Positions 25,447 to 34,812 of a DNA stretch of 64,000 bases are shown here, in pieces; the first letter of the stretch is position 1; each line of letters opens with the position of its first letter. This DNA is from an uncultured Alphaproteobacteria bacterium (GTDB lineage: Bacteria; Pseudomonadota; Alphaproteobacteria; Micavibrionales; Micavibrionaceae), in NCBI GenBank assembly GCA_946480475.1, contig CAMLJM010000007.1, positions 1 through 64,000 on the forward strand, in the 5' to 3' direction. The notes below the pieces were generated by a model that saw only the letters and a program-made list of their open reading frames with translations, was not told the DNA's origin and made no database searches. Position numbers and translations under genes: made by a program.

Positions 25447-26546
25447 CAGGCCACACTTTCAAGAACGGCCCGCACCAGATCAGAGGGGATCCCCTTCTTT
25501 ACGTGAGATTGGCCAATGCCATCACAGACGATAAAGGCTAATTGTCCTGCCTCGGCCTTTTTATCGTTCTGCATCGCCTGCATGATTTGATCGACTGAAA
25601 ATGCAGACAGTGCGGGGACTGATGATTTGCTGACCACCAACCCTACGTCTTTCATATGGGCGCAGGCTAACTGGCGATCCGCTTCAGAACAAATCCCTAA
25701 GCGCACAGAAAGATCGAAAGCATGCACCATGCCTAACGATACAGCCTCACCGTGGAGCAGGCGTCCGTCATATCCCAACAATTTTTCAAAAGCATGGCCA
25801 AATGTGTGGCCGAAATTCAAAAGCGCCCGCAGGTCTTTCTCTTCTTTCTCATCAGCCGCGACAATTTCAGCTTTATGCGCACAGGATACTTTGACCGCGT
25901 GTGTCAAAGCCGCCTGATCGCCTGCCAATACAGCCTTTCCATGCTGCTGCAGCCACTCAAAGAATGAGCGATCACGAATAAAGGCATATTTCACGATTTC
26001 TGCATAACCTGCTTTACGTTCACGCTCGGGTAGTGTTTTCAGCGTATCCAGATCAGCGATCACCACATGCGGCTGATAGAATGCGCCTACCAGGTTTTTA
26101 CCCTGACGCGTATCAATCGCGGTTTTGCCACCCACAGAGCTGTCGACCTGCGCCAACAAAGTCGTCGGCACTTGGACGTAAGGAATGCCGCGCAATGCCA
26201 GCGCAGCAGCCAAGCCGCCCAGATCACCAATAACGCCACCACCCAAAGCGATCAGCAGACTATGGCGATCCGCTTTATGATCCAGCAGCCAGTCGAGCAC
26301 TGTTTCCAGCCCTTCATATGACTTTGTGTGCTCACCGGGAGCCAGCGCCAGCACGGGTGCCTCGGGGAACGCCTTCTGCAAAGATGCGGCATGGAATTTT
26401 CCGGCATTTTCATCCGTCAGGATAAAAACTTTACTCTTACAGGCCTTCTCAGGCACCCAGGCCTTTGCCTGCGCCAGTATGCCCGCACCGATAACAATGT
26501 CATAAGCATGATCGCCGAGTGCGACGTGAAGTTTCTCAACAGACAT
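25446..26546 (-). CDS. aroB: 3-dehydroquinate synthase
   Basis: A 366-residue NAD- and zinc-dependent enzyme converting DAHP to 3-dehydroquinate, step two of the shikimate pathway. The glycine-rich NAD motif LIALGGGVIGDLGGLAAAL is present, and VPTTLLAQVDSSVGGKTAID and LLNFGHTFGHAFE carry the catalytic and zinc-ligand residues. It overlaps aroK by one base at the start and the CBS gene by one at the stop, so the three form one tightly coupled operon. Confidence 0.97.
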   Translation of the reverse strand: MSVEKLHVALGDHAYDIVIGAGILAQAKAWVPEKACKSKVFILTDENAGKFHAASLQKAFPEAPVLALAPGEHTKSYEGLETVLDWLLDHKADRHSLLIALGGGVIGDLGGLAAALALRGIPYVQVPTTLLAQVDSSVGGKTAIDTRQGKNLVGAFYQPHVVIADLDTLKTLPERERKAGYAEIVKYAFIRDRSFFEWLQQHGKAVLAGDQAALTHAVKVSCAHKAEIVAADEKEEKDLRALLNFGHTFGHAFEKLLGYDGRLLHGEAVSLGMVHAFDLSVRLGICSEADRQLACAHMKDVGLVVSKSSVPALSAFSVDQIMQAMQNDKKAEAGQLAFIVCDGIGQSHVKKGIPSDLVRAVLESVA

Positions 26547-27127
26547 TAGCTATCAGCCCTCGCATGACTGTGGTTCAGATAAGTATAAATTTCGTTGATC
26601 GCACGATTGAGCACTTCTTCTGCGGCACCCGAGCGACTTTCTACAACGATATGCGCCTTCTCATAGATGGGATAGCGCACTTCCATCAAGCGCGTCATGA
26701 TTTCACGGGGATCCCCCCCTTTTAGAAGCGGACGTTTGTCATTACGGGCAGTACGCTCCAGCATGATTTCGAGATCAGCTCTGACCCAGATTGCTAAGGT
26801 TTTCTCCCACAACTCAGACGCTGTATCAGGGTTAAGGATGGCTCCACCCCCTGTGGCTATGACCTGCGCCGGTTGATCCACCAGACGCTTGATTACACGG
26901 CGTTCGCCATCACGGAAGTAAGGCTCCCCAAATTTTTCAAAAATTTCAGGGATACCCATTCCTGCGGCGGACTCGATTTCCTCATCTGAATCGACAAAAG
27001 GAATATTCAAAGCCTCTGCCAGCATTTTCCCCAGGCGGGTTTTACCGGCACCCATCATTCCTACGAGAGTGATCGGGCGATCCAGACGGGTACGGATCGA
27101 AAATAGCTTCTGCGGGTCAATGCTCAT
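26546..27127 (-). CDS. aroK: Shikimate kinase
   Basis: A 193-residue P-loop kinase that phosphorylates shikimate. Walker A is GMMGAGKTRLG, followed by the DSD (FVDSDEEIE) and the RDGERRVIKRL shikimate-binding arginine, then ATGGGAIL, and a lid segment ARNDKRPLLKGGDP. ATG 27127 follows an AAGG ribosome site; an ATG 30 bp upstream is also in frame. It is the first gene of the aroK-aroB-CBS operon. Confidence 0.95.
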   Translation of the reverse strand: MSIDPQKLFSIRTRLDRPITLVGMMGAGKTRLGKMLAEALNIPFVDSDEEIESAAGMGIPEIFEKFGEPYFRDGERRVIKRLVDQPAQVIATGGGAILNPDTASELWEKTLAIWVRADLEIMLERTARNDKRPLLKGGDPREIMTRLMEVRYPIYEKAHIVVESRSGAAEEVLNRAINEIYTYLNHSHARADS

Positions 27128-27253
27128 GCCTTGCTTATGCCATGACCAAATTTCCAAAACAATGGATAACCTATGAATACAGGGACTGAAGGGATTGAAT
27201 TCCTTGACTGGTTTCTTTAATTTTTGGGGGAATTGTTATGGGATTCCCGAATC

Positions 27254-27406
27254 ATGAAGTTTATCGCTATTGTTTTTTGCATGACTCTTATATTGGCCGT
27301 TGCCGCTTTTGTAGCGATTGCCTTTATCGATGTTCCTGTCGAACAAACCGAGATCACAAAAACCGTTTCTAACGAGCGTTTCTACAATAACGGTGGCGTA
27401 CAGTAA
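27254..27406 (+). CDS. Small single-pass membrane peptide
   Basis: A 50-residue peptide with one transmembrane helix (IAIVFCMTLILAVAAFVAIAF) and a short polar tail containing VEQTEITKTVSNERFYN. ATG 27254 is chosen because it begins the hydrophobic region; a TTG 30 bp upstream is in frame. The stop overlaps the next start (TAATG), so it is coupled to the large exported protein that follows. Probably a membrane partner or leader; function unknown. Confidence 0.6.
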   Translation: MKFIAIVFCMTLILAVAAFVAIAFIDVPVEQTEITKTVSNERFYNNGGVQ

Positions 27407-29484
27407 TGGCGACTAAACGCATACTTCTCGCCGCTCTTTCTCTCTTACCGCTTGTCATGCTGCCCTTGATCAGCACGCATGCAGAAGAAGAACGTGTAAA
27501 CACCTATTACCGTTACCGTGAATCCGATGACCGTATGAGCGGTTCAGCCCGTTCGAAAGCGGCCATGCAGCGTTACAGGGAAGACGAAGAAGAAAAACCA
27601 GCACGTAAATCTGCAACGTCTACACGCCCCGTAAAAACAAATGCCGACCGGGAAGAAGAGGCTAAAGTAACGCCAACCCCGGAAAAAAAGCCGGTCATGG
27701 CTGACGACGAAGAAGAAAAGGCTGCTGAAGAAGAGGCAGGCACGCAGGACACGGCAGAAGGACACCCAGAAGACAGTCATACCAAGGCGGAAGAACAAGC
27801 TGAAACCGATGTTCCCGCAAAGGAAGCTGAAGACCAGATTGTTGTTCGCCCCGATAAACCGGCACGTGTTCCTGCTGTTCTGAAGGTCAATTACACAGCG
27901 CTTGAGTCACTGGGAACGCTGCATAATGCCAATAGCGGCAGCCTGGGTATTGACCTCTGGGACGGATCAACGCGCAGCCAGATTCTGCAACTGGTGAACC
28001 AGTTGCCACCGCCCCGCCACTACGGAATCCTGCAGCGTATGAACCAGCGTGCCTTGCTGACAAGCGCTGACGCCACCATGATGGGCAACCGCGGCAGCAT
28101 TCAGGCTGGTGAAGATTTCCAGACTGTTCGTATAGAAAAATTGCTTGATACAGGTTCATATTTGCAGGCATCCCAATTGTATATGGCTGATCAGGCTGTC
28201 GCTTATCATGAGCGTCTGGCGCGTGCGGGCGTGCAATCGCTATTCCTGAGCCGCCAACCGACAATCGCCTGCCTTGAAACAAAAACCATGATGGTTCGTT
28301 TTGACGATCAGCCTTTCTGGAATCAAGCCTCTGTTATCTGCGATTACATTCTGGGCAAGATGGCAGGTCAGGTCATGAAAGGCTTTGTTGACCGTGCCGA
28401 AGTTAAACCCATTGTCGCTGAGAGTCGCGTCATGGGTTACGTTTTCGATAAGCCGGGGTACAAGATAACACCACGCAACTTCGAAGATCTCAAAGACTAT
28501 ACGCCCCTGGAAACGGCTTTATTACTGAATGATCGCCGGATCTCATTGGCTAAGATGGACATCGGCGATGTGCGCAATGCCCCCTCACACACTATTGGCA
28601 TGCTGATGATGGTCCCTGATACCAGCGGCGACATTAAATTACAGCTGTGGAATGAAGCATTGCGCCGGGGCATGATTACGCCTTCAGAACTCGGGGCTTT
28701 CTATGCCGATGTAAAGCTGGAGAGCAAAGACCTGCAACAGGCCAAAGGTTGGCTGGTTATTCCTGCTTACTATCAGGCAATGACAGCGGCGCGCGATAAA
28801 GACCAGAAGAAGAAGCTCGGTCTGGAAGCGTTAAGATTGGCCAGCCAATATCCGGCAGGTGTGCTCACACCTTTTGCTGAGTATCTCCCCAACCTGTCCG
28901 CTGACGGCCTGGATCCCGCCCTGATTCGTCGAATCGCCCATGTAGGCATTCTGGCCGGAGTTCCGGTGAGCCGTTCAGTAGAGCGCGCATTGTGGAATCA
29001 GGCCCAATCGGCCCCTGGAAATAGCGAGTCGCTGGAACTGGCGCTCGCCAATGCCGCTTTGCAAAACTTTTCCACAGAAGAAATGCCAAAAGAGACAGAA
29101 TTTCAGGAACTTACAGGAAAACTGCCTGAAACCTCAAAATCTCTCATATTTGCAGTAATAGAAAAGCTTGACACAGCCGACAAATTACATAATATTAACG
29201 GCGAAGTAGCTTATGAAAAACCTGATGGCTTGACAGACTCCACTGATTACGATTATGTAATGCCATCTAGTGACTTGATGGAGAACCTCTCTTCAGCGCG
29301 AAAAGATAAACGTTTAGGCGAGGTTATTCTATTAAGTTCAATTGCTATCGGTGACATTCCGCCATCCAAAATGGATCCGGCGAGCGTTGCAGAGGTAATT
29401 GATGGATTAAAAACAGTGGGGTTAACAAGCGAAGCTCGTGAATTGGCCAGTGAAGTCATCATGGGTTTGAGTACAGAAAAATAG
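27406..29484 (+). CDS. Large exported hypothetical protein with acidic low-complexity region
   Basis: A 692-residue protein. A signal peptide (residues 5-25, ending STHA) is followed by about 110 residues rich in Glu, Lys, Ala and Thr (EEEKPARKSATSTRPVK, KAAEEEAGTQD), probably disordered. From about residue 165 the chain is ordered and helical (LRRGMITPSELGAFYADVKL, LEALRLASQYPAGVL), perhaps TPR-like. The last 120 codons are distinctly AT-rich. It is inserted, with the small peptide, between aroK and xerD. I do not recognise the family; envelope location is inferred from the signal peptide. Confidence 0.75.
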   Translation: MATKRILLAALSLLPLVMLPLISTHAEEERVNTYYRYRESDDRMSGSARSKAAMQRYREDEEEKPARKSATSTRPVKTNADREEEAKVTPTPEKKPVMADDEEEKAAEEEAGTQDTAEGHPEDSHTKAEEQAETDVPAKEAEDQIVVRPDKPARVPAVLKVNYTALESLGTLHNANSGSLGIDLWDGSTRSQILQLVNQLPPPRHYGILQRMNQRALLTSADATMMGNRGSIQAGEDFQTVRIEKLLDTGSYLQASQLYMADQAVAYHERLARAGVQSLFLSRQPTIACLETKTMMVRFDDQPFWNQASVICDYILGKMAGQVMKGFVDRAEVKPIVAESRVMGYVFDKPGYKITPRNFEDLKDYTPLETALLLNDRRISLAKMDIGDVRNAPSHTIGMLMMVPDTSGDIKLQLWNEALRRGMITPSELGAFYADVKLESKDLQQAKGWLVIPAYYQAMTAARDKDQKKKLGLEALRLASQYPAGVLTPFAEYLPNLSADGLDPALIRRIAHVGILAGVPVSRSVERALWNQAQSAPGNSESLELALANAALQNFSTEEMPKETEFQELTGKLPETSKSLIFAVIEKLDTADKLHNINGEVAYEKPDGLTDSTDYDYVMPSSDLMENLSSARKDKRLGEVILLSSIAIGDIPPSKMDPASVAEVIDGLKTVGLTSEARELASEVIMGLSTEK

Positions 29485-29497
29485 GAGATTAAAAAAA

Positions 29498-30487
29498 ATG
29501 GCACGTCCAGGTCGCCCAGCAATGCCGAAGCCAAAGCTTCACCCGTTAGTGGATTCATTCCTCGACATGCTCACAACTGAGCGTGGCGCAGCGATGAACA
29601 CACGCCAGGCTTATTGGCGTGACCTTGCAGACTTCAGCCTCCAGCTGCGCGAAAAAGCCAGCAAGGAGATCGTTGATGCCTCTCCGGAAGAAATCAAAGC
29701 ATACCTGGAAGATCTGGGTATCCGTATCCACGTAAAGGGTCAGAACAAGTCACAGATCGCGACACGCACAGTGGCGCGCCGCCTGTCTGCCCTGCGTCAG
29801 TTCTACCGTTACCTGGTGTCCGAGAACATTCGTAAAGACGATCCCACATCAGCGATCGAAAGCCCGAAACAAGGCCGCACACTGCCAAAAACACTGTCCG
29901 AGACAGAAGTCAGCACACTGATCAAAGTTGCTGGTGACACAGGCGGCGCTGACAGCGTACGTCTCGTCTGCCTGCTCGAAATGCTGTATGCCACAGGCCT
30001 GCGCGTTTCTGAACTGGTTGGTCTGCCGATGTCTGCGATTGGCGAAGACATGCAGTTCCTGATGGTTGCCGGTAAGGGTGGCCGTGAGCGCATGGTTCCC
30101 CTCTCCGAGCCAGCACAGCGTTCTGTGAAGAAATACCTGGAAGTACGTCAACAGTTCATCAACCCAGAGGACAAAGGTTCTCAGGCGCAATGGCTGTTCC
30201 CATCACGTACATCCGAAAGTGGTCACCTGACCCGTCAGCGCTTTGCACAGCTGCTGAAGGATCTGGCTGACAATGCCGGTATTGATGCCGAACGCGTAAG
30301 CCCGCACATCCTGCGTCACGCTTTCGCGACACATCTGCTCAGCAATGGTGCTGATCTGCGTTCTGTTCAAAAAATGCTCGGCCACGCCGACATCGCAACA
30401 ACCCAGATCTACACACACATTCTGGGTGACAAGGCTAAGAAAACCGTTGAAGAAAAACACCCGCTGGCTAAAACCGGCACAGTGTAA
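29498..30487 (+). CDS. xerD: Tyrosine recombinase XerD
   Basis: A 329-residue site-specific recombinase that resolves chromosome dimers at dif with XerC. The SAM-like core-binding domain covers about 15-110. All catalytic residues are visible: Arg169 (ATGLRVSEL), Lys193 (AGKGGRERMV), His270 and Arg273 (SPHILRHAF), His296 (MLGHADI) and the nucleophile Tyr305 (TTQIYTH). Presence in a chromosomal housekeeping context and full length argue for the Xer system rather than a phage integrase. Its codon use is GC-rich and strongly biased compared with the AT-rich end of the preceding gene. Confidence 0.94.
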   Translation: MARPGRPAMPKPKLHPLVDSFLDMLTTERGAAMNTRQAYWRDLADFSLQLREKASKEIVDASPEEIKAYLEDLGIRIHVKGQNKSQIATRTVARRLSALRQFYRYLVSENIRKDDPTSAIESPKQGRTLPKTLSETEVSTLIKVAGDTGGADSVRLVCLLEMLYATGLRVSELVGLPMSAIGEDMQFLMVAGKGGRERMVPLSEPAQRSVKKYLEVRQQFINPEDKGSQAQWLFPSRTSESGHLTRQRFAQLLKDLADNAGIDAERVSPHILRHAFATHLLSNGADLRSVQKMLGHADIATTQIYTHILGDKAKKTVEEKHPLAKTGTV

Positions 30488-30516
30488 TCCTTAACGGGTT
30501 ATCAAAAGATCATTCG

Positions 30517-30556
30517 AATCAGGCGGACTTTGTGGTAAGGTCTGCCTGATTTCTTT
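30517..30556 (+). terminator. Terminator between xerD and accA
   Basis: AATCAGGCGGAC (30517-30528) pairs with GTCTGCCTGATT (30540-30551), a 12-bp stem with one G-U, followed by TCTTTT. It ends the xerD transcript 12-20 bp before accA, whose own promoter would then overlap this region. Confidence 0.75.
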
Positions 30557-30568
30557 TACAGGTGTATT

Positions 30569-31516
30569 ATGAGCAAACTGGAATTTGAAAAACCGATCCT
30601 TGAGCTGGAAGCCAAAATTGCCGAGCTGAGAAACGTCAGCAGTGATTCAACCGTCAATATTTCGGAAGAAATCGGTCGCCTGCAGGTTAAGGCTGACCGC
30701 CTGCTCAAGCAAACATACACCAAGCTGACACCACAACAGAAAGTGCAAGTAGCGCGTCATCAGGACCGTCCGCACTTCCTCGACTACGTGAAGGGCTTTG
30801 TCGAAGATTTTACACCGCTCGCAGGTGACCGCAACTTCGGCGAGGATGCCGCCCTGCTCGGTGGCCTGGGTCGTATTAATGGCCGCTCCGTCATGGTTAT
30901 GGGCCATGAAAAAGGGAACGATACCGAAAGCCGTATAAAGCACAATTTCGGCATGGCGCGCCCGGAAGGGTACCGTAAGGCCATCCGCCTGATGGAACTG
31001 GCTGAGCAATATCAACTGCCGATCGTATCACTTGTTGATACAGCAGGCGCTTACCCGGGCGTTGGTGCTGAAGAACGCGGCCAGGCAGAAGCGATTGCAC
31101 GCTCGATCGAGAAATGCCTGAATGTGAAGGTCCCTCTCGTCTCCGTCATTATCGGTGAAGGCGGTTCCGGTGGCGCTATTGCGATTGCTGCGGCAGATCG
31201 CGTTCTGATGCTGGAACATTCCATCTATTCCGTGATTTCACCAGAAGGTTGCGCCTCCATTCTATGGCGTAGCGCCGCAAATGCGAATGACGCGGCTGCC
31301 GCGCTGAAGCTGACAGCCGAAGATCTGCTGGAATTAAAACTGATTGATGGCATTATTCCTGAACCATTGGGTGGCGCACACCGCCATAAGGATGAAATGA
31401 TCCAGACCCTGGCCGCACAACTGCATAAATCACTGGGCGAACTGACGCCGTGGGATGGCGCAAAGCTCGTACGACGCCGCCAGCAGAAATTCCTCGATAT
31501 GGGTCGCGCGGCTTAA
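30569..31516 (+). CDS. accA: Acetyl-CoA carboxylase carboxyltransferase subunit alpha
   Basis: A 315-residue subunit that, with AccD, transfers the carboxyl group from carboxybiotin to acetyl-CoA to make malonyl-CoA for fatty-acid synthesis. The N-terminal helical segment ([16 protein letters not shown]) and the crotonase-fold core ([54 protein letters not shown]) are canonical, including the oxyanion glycines. Standard length; xerD next to accA is frequent in alphaproteobacteria. Confidence 0.97.
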   Translation: MSKLEFEKPILELEAKIAELRNVSSDSTVNISEEIGRLQVKADRLLKQTYTKLTPQQKVQVARHQDRPHFLDYVKGFVEDFTPLAGDRNFGEDAALLGGLGRINGRSVMVMGHEKGNDTESRIKHNFGMARPEGYRKAIRLMELAEQYQLPIVSLVDTAGAYPGVGAEERGQAEAIARSIEKCLNVKVPLVSVIIGEGGSGGAIAIAAADRVLMLEHSIYSVISPEGCASILWRSAANANDAAAALKLTAEDLLELKLIDGIIPEPLGGAHRHKDEMIQTLAAQLHKSLGELTPWDGAKLVRRRQQKFLDMGRAA

Positions 31517-31614
31517 TGCCTTAACTTCCCCGGCTCTGGAACAATCACTGTCTCGGTCTATAGAGATGAGAGATATGTTTTTATCCGCCATATCAAGGCC
31601 AGATAAAGTCACAC

Positions 31615-32055
31615 CTAAATCCATCGCCTCACTTGCTGCGTATATGCTTCATATGCAGAACCGAATCTTAAGGACATCGCGCTCTCTTCAATCCTAATAT
31701 ACCAGCGGTCACAAATAATTATAAATAGAAGCACCAAGATAAGGGCTATTAAGTCACTCAAACCTACAGCAAATCCTACTAATGAGATAACAAACCCCAG
31801 ATACATAGGGTTCCGGGTCCAGCGAAAGGGGCCGTCTGTTACCAGTGCTGTAGGCTCCTCAAATGTCTGAATATTGGCACCGCGTTGAGCAAACAAACGG
31901 GAGCTGTATACAGATAACACCAATCCTCCGATAAAAAGCGGAACACTGATTAGACGCACCCAACCCGTCATTATAGCCGGAGTCGGCACCAAGACATGGA
32001 CAACAATTGCCATGACAATAAACAATGCAAACAGCACGGGGGGCAGAATCTTCAT
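31615..32055 (-). CDS. Isoprenylcysteine carboxylmethyltransferase-like membrane methyltransferase
   Basis: A 146-residue polytopic protein with four to five helices. The conserved SAM-side segment is GPFRWTRNPMYLGFVISLVG followed by EESAMSLRFGSAYEAYTQQV, the RxPxY and E..LxxxFG.xYxxY signature of the ICMT/PEMT family. ATG 32055 is preferred over GTG 32064. Substrates are unknown; bacterial members methylate lipids or small molecules at the membrane. A promoter with an overlapping palindrome sits just upstream. Confidence 0.85.
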   Translation of the reverse strand: MKILPPVLFALFIVMAIVVHVLVPTPAIMTGWVRLISVPLFIGGLVLSVYSSRLFAQRGANIQTFEEPTALVTDGPFRWTRNPMYLGFVISLVGFAVGLSDLIALILVLLFIIICDRWYIRIEESAMSLRFGSAYEAYTQQVRRWI

Positions 32056-32095
32056 GTGCGACACTTTCTCTTGATTTAGGCTATGTTATAGTTAG

Positions 32096-32125
32096 TGTTA
32101 TAATATAACATTATTGATTATGCAA
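32096..32125 (-). promoter_or_regulatory. Promoter of the ICMT-like gene with an overlapping operator-like palindrome
   Basis: On the minus strand, TTGCAT (32125-32120), a 17-bp spacer and TATAAC (32102-32097) make a promoter. A 15-bp palindrome TGTTATAATATAACA (32096-32110) covers the -10 box, and another GTTATA half-site lies at 32085-32090, 12 bp away. A repressor bound here would occlude the -10. Confidence 0.5.
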
Positions 32126-32159
32126 TTTTTTCGCGCTTGAGCTTAAAGATTATCAAACA

Positions 32160-32192
32160 AAAAACCCCTCTTCTTATGAAGAGAGGCTTTTT
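32160..32192 (-). terminator. Rho-independent terminator of the RHH gene, possibly bidirectional
   Basis: CCCCTCTTC (32165-32173) pairs with GAAGAGAGG (32178-32186) around a TTAT loop, with one mismatch. On the minus strand it is followed by a T6 run (plus-strand A-run 32159-32164). The plus strand also has CTTTTT after the stem. Confidence 0.7.
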
Positions 32193-32213
32193 ACTTGCAC
32201 TTGAGAAAGTAGT

Positions 32214-32666
32214 TTAAGCTTGCCCCACGGTCGTTGCATCACTCATTACATTAATGTCTTGGGCCTGATCCGGACGTCGGCGTGACTTCTTCCAAGCCCC
32301 CAGTTCCATCGGCATACGCGCTCGCTGAATCATATTGTCAAAATTACCATGTCCTGCCCGGCGGTGCCCCTCTTCCGTGGCGGCCGCTCTGTAATATAGC
32401 ATCAGGAACACACGAATGGCGGCTGTCAGCGAAGTGTCAGGATTTTTACGCAGATGGATCAAGGAACAAAGATCATGAATTTTACAATCTTCTCGCCGTG
32501 CAATTTCGCGTAAGGCACTCCACATTTCAGGCTCCAGACGCACTGATGTGCGCCGCCCCACAACAGTAATATTGCGGCTTATTAATGTGCTTTTACCCCC
32601 CGCCTCAGGAGCGACATTTTCTGCCGCCTCTATCGACTGTAATTCTCTTTCTCCAAGATAAGACAT
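32214..32666 (-). CDS. Ribbon-helix-helix domain DNA-binding protein
   Basis: A 150-residue protein. The centre (about 30-95) matches the RHH_4 type of ribbon-helix-helix domain: ISRNITVVGRRTSVRLEPEM begins with the beta-strand, then WSALREIARREDCKIHDLCS supplies helix 1. The flanks are polar and unrecognised. Such proteins are dimeric repressors that recognise short palindromes. Terminated before the ICMT-like gene on the same strand, so control of that gene could only be in trans. It has its own promoter with an 80-90 nt leader. Confidence 0.85.
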   Translation of the reverse strand: MSYLGERELQSIEAAENVAPEAGGKSTLISRNITVVGRRTSVRLEPEMWSALREIARREDCKIHDLCSLIHLRKNPDTSLTAAIRVFLMLYYRAAATEEGHRRAGHGNFDNMIQRARMPMELGAWKKSRRRPDQAQDINVMSDATTVGQA

Positions 32667-32751
32667 GATATCCCCCTTTATACTGTTTCAGGCTTGCTGC
32701 AGGCATGCCCGAATATTCCCACATATCCTGCATCGCTACAGAATACATGCG

Positions 32752-32779
32752 ATATTATATATAAAATTTTAAGATGCAA
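32752..32779 (-). promoter_or_regulatory. Promoter of the RHH-protein gene
   Basis: On the minus strand TTGCAT (32779-32774), 16-bp spacer, TAATAT (32757-32752). The -35 hexamer is the same as in the ICMT-like promoter. TTATATATAA (32755-32764), a palindrome with the same TTATA/TATAA arms, overlaps the -10. The leader also holds the palindrome GGCATGCC (32702-32709). Confidence 0.5.
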
Positions 32780-32818
32780 CTATTAGATGTAAAAAATCTT
32801 GGGTTGTAATCCTTATTT

Positions 32819-33088
32819 CTATACTTCCCCTGGCGAAAACAGCTGAAGACTCAAGGCATGAACCCGCTCTTTTAATAATTCGGACAGCAAATCATTCACC
32901 ATACGATGGCGTGCAACCCGGTTTAGACCTGCAAATGACGGGGAAACCACCCTCACCATAAAATGGCTCTCCCCATCTGGCCTTGCCCCCGCATGGCCTG
33001 CATGCAGGTGACTTTGGTCAACCACTTGAATTTCAATGGGATTTAGCCCTTTTGTAAGAATTTGATGAATTTGATCAGCAACTTTCAT
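32819..33088 (-). CDS. bolA: BolA family protein
   Basis: An 89-residue protein with the BolA fold: MKVADQIHQILTKGLNPIEI then DQSHLHAGHAG, with the conserved histidines of the cluster-binding loop, FMVRVVSPSF and LNRVARHRMVNDLLSE helix. BolA partners monothiol glutaredoxins in Fe-S and iron metabolism and affects stress morphology. ATG 33088 is selected because upstream residues do not fit the family and would overlap the divergent J-domain gene. Order bolA | J-domain | cobS is common in alphaproteobacteria. Confidence 0.93.
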   Translation of the reverse strand: MKVADQIHQILTKGLNPIEIQVVDQSHLHAGHAGARPDGESHFMVRVVSPSFAGLNRVARHRMVNDLLSELLKERVHALSLQLFSPGEV

Positions 33089-33157
33089 GGATTTTCCGGG
33101 GGTGTGGGGTGTGGTTTTCTTGTTTCGGCAACAATTAAGCACCATAATATCAATATT

Positions 33158-33769
33158 ATGCCAAGAATACGCTTAAAACCCGGATCTGCCGAATTTGCCG
33201 ACGATAGTAATAATCGTCAGCCCCATACCCGCACCTGCGATATGCCGGGTTGTCACGAACAAGGGGAATATAAGGCCCCCCGCGACCGTTCTCTTTCCGG
33301 GCATTACTGGTTCTGCCTTTCGCACGTGCAAGAATATAACAAGGCCTGGGATTTCTTTTCAGGAATGTCCGCGCACGAGATTGAAGAACAGATTGTCCGT
33401 AGCACTTTATGGGATCGCCCTACCCGCCGTTACGACACCGAAGCGGCGATGGCTGAAAAGCTGCGCGCGCAGGCCTGGAAAACATACCATTTTACAGATA
33501 GCGAGCCGCCTAAAGATGAATATGCGTCACGCCGGACGGTTGAACGGAACACGCCGGAAACCGAAGCGTTGGCTATATTTGGACTTGAACCCCCTGTGGA
33601 TATGAATGGCATCAAGACCCGTTACAAGGAGCTTGTGAAGAAGTATCATCCTGATGTGAATCCCGGTGACCGCAATGCCGAGGAAATGATCAAAACAATT
33701 AATATGTCATATACAATTCTACGCCTAGCCTATGAGAAGTTCGAACGATTTGAAGAAAGCAAAAAATAA
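33158..33769 (+). CDS. J-domain protein (DnaJ-like, C-terminal J domain)
   Basis: A 203-residue protein. The J domain is at the C-terminus (about 137-200) with the HPD motif in [20 protein letters not shown], needed to stimulate DnaK. The N-terminus carries [18 protein letters not shown] and an aromatic [19 protein letters not shown], which supplies Cys/His residues that may bind a metal. This N-terminal part plus terminal J domain is the alphaproteobacterial type found beside cobS. It overlaps an alternative cobS start. Confidence 0.9.
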   Translation: MPRIRLKPGSAEFADDSNNRQPHTRTCDMPGCHEQGEYKAPRDRSLSGHYWFCLSHVQEYNKAWDFFSGMSAHEIEEQIVRSTLWDRPTRRYDTEAAMAEKLRAQAWKTYHFTDSEPPKDEYASRRTVERNTPETEALAIFGLEPPVDMNGIKTRYKELVKKYHPDVNPGDRNAEEMIKTINMSYTILRLAYEKFERFEESKK

Positions 33770-33770
33770 C

Positions 33771-34790
33771 GTGAGCGATAAAGACGATATCCCCGGCGCT
33801 TATGATATGACGAGCCACACACCCAATCATCCCCAATACACCACCATTCCGGACATGATGTATGACGTCAGGGATACATTCGGGATTGATATCAACTGGA
33901 AAGTGCCGGGCTTTAGCGCTGAGCATCCTAATGTTCCTGCACGCGATGAAACTTATCAATTCGACCGTGAAACCACTCTCGCCATTCTGGCCGGTTTTGC
34001 CAACAACCGCCGCGTCATGATTCAGGGTTATCATGGCACAGGCAAATCTACGCATATCGAGCAGGTAGCCGCACGCCTGAACTGGCCCTGCATCCGCATC
34101 AACCTCGATAGCCATGTCAGCCGCATCGACCTGCTGGGCAAAGACATGATCGTGCTGAAAGATGGCAAGCAGATCACAGAATATAAACAAGGCATGCTGC
34201 CCTGGGCCTTACAAAATCCTGTTGCCCTGGTATTCGATGAATATGATGCCGGTCGCCCCGATGTCATGTTCGTTATTCAGCGCGTACTGGAAGCAGAAGG
34301 TCGCTTGACGCTGCTTGACCAGAACACTGTTATCCGCCCTCACCCGGGTTTCCGTTTATTTGCCACGGCCAATACTGTGGGTCTGGGTGATACGACAGGC
34401 CTTTACCATGGTACACAACAGATTAACCAGGGTCAGATGGACCGCTGGAATATTGTGGTTACCTTGAACTATCTGCCGCATGATGATGAAACACGGATTA
34501 TGCTGGCAAAAAATCCAAGCTTCGATACGGAAGAAGGCCGCAAAGATATCAGCGCCATGGTACGGCTGGCGGATATGACGCGCCAGGGGTTTATCAATGG
34601 CGACTTGTCGACCCTGATGTCACCACGCACAGTTTTAAGCTGGATTGAAAACACCCGCATTTTCAATGACCGTGAGATGGCTTTCCGTTTCAGCTTCCTG
34701 AATAAATGTGATGAAGCCGAACGCCCCACTGTCGGCGAATACTATCAGCGCTGCTTTGGTGTTGATTTACTTAAAACTTTTAATGCTTAA
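33771..34790 (+). CDS. cobS: Cobaltochelatase subunit CobS (AAA+)
   Basis: A protein of about 339 residues from GTG 33771 (an ATG at 33732 is also in frame but overlaps the J gene by 38 bp). AAA+ MoxR-type ATPase: Walker [21 protein letters not shown], Walker [14 protein letters not shown], then [18 protein letters not shown]. With CobT it powers CobN in aerobic insertion of cobalt into hydrogenobyrinate diamide. CobN is not in this window, and many alphaproteobacteria keep CobS/CobT without cobalamin synthesis, so another substrate is possible. Confidence 0.95.
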   Translation: MSDKDDIPGAYDMTSHTPNHPQYTTIPDMMYDVRDTFGIDINWKVPGFSAEHPNVPARDETYQFDRETTLAILAGFANNRRVMIQGYHGTGKSTHIEQVAARLNWPCIRINLDSHVSRIDLLGKDMIVLKDGKQITEYKQGMLPWALQNPVALVFDEYDAGRPDVMFVIQRVLEAEGRLTLLDQNTVIRPHPGFRLFATANTVGLGDTTGLYHGTQQINQGQMDRWNIVVTLNYLPHDDETRIMLAKNPSFDTEEGRKDISAMVRLADMTRQGFINGDLSTLMSPRTVLSWIENTRIFNDREMAFRFSFLNKCDEAERPTVGEYYQRCFGVDLLKTFNA

Positions 34791-34812
34791 TACTTACGTG
34801 CCGAGACCCATC

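Noticed and set aside
29498..30487. XerD as evidence of a mobile element
   Set aside because: All features fit the chromosomal Xer recombinase beside accA; no att-like repeats, transposase or phage genes were seen nearby.
34708..34812. Upstream extension of the first hydrolase into cobS
   Set aside because: The extension is the out-of-frame cobS end; the signal peptide begins at 34813.
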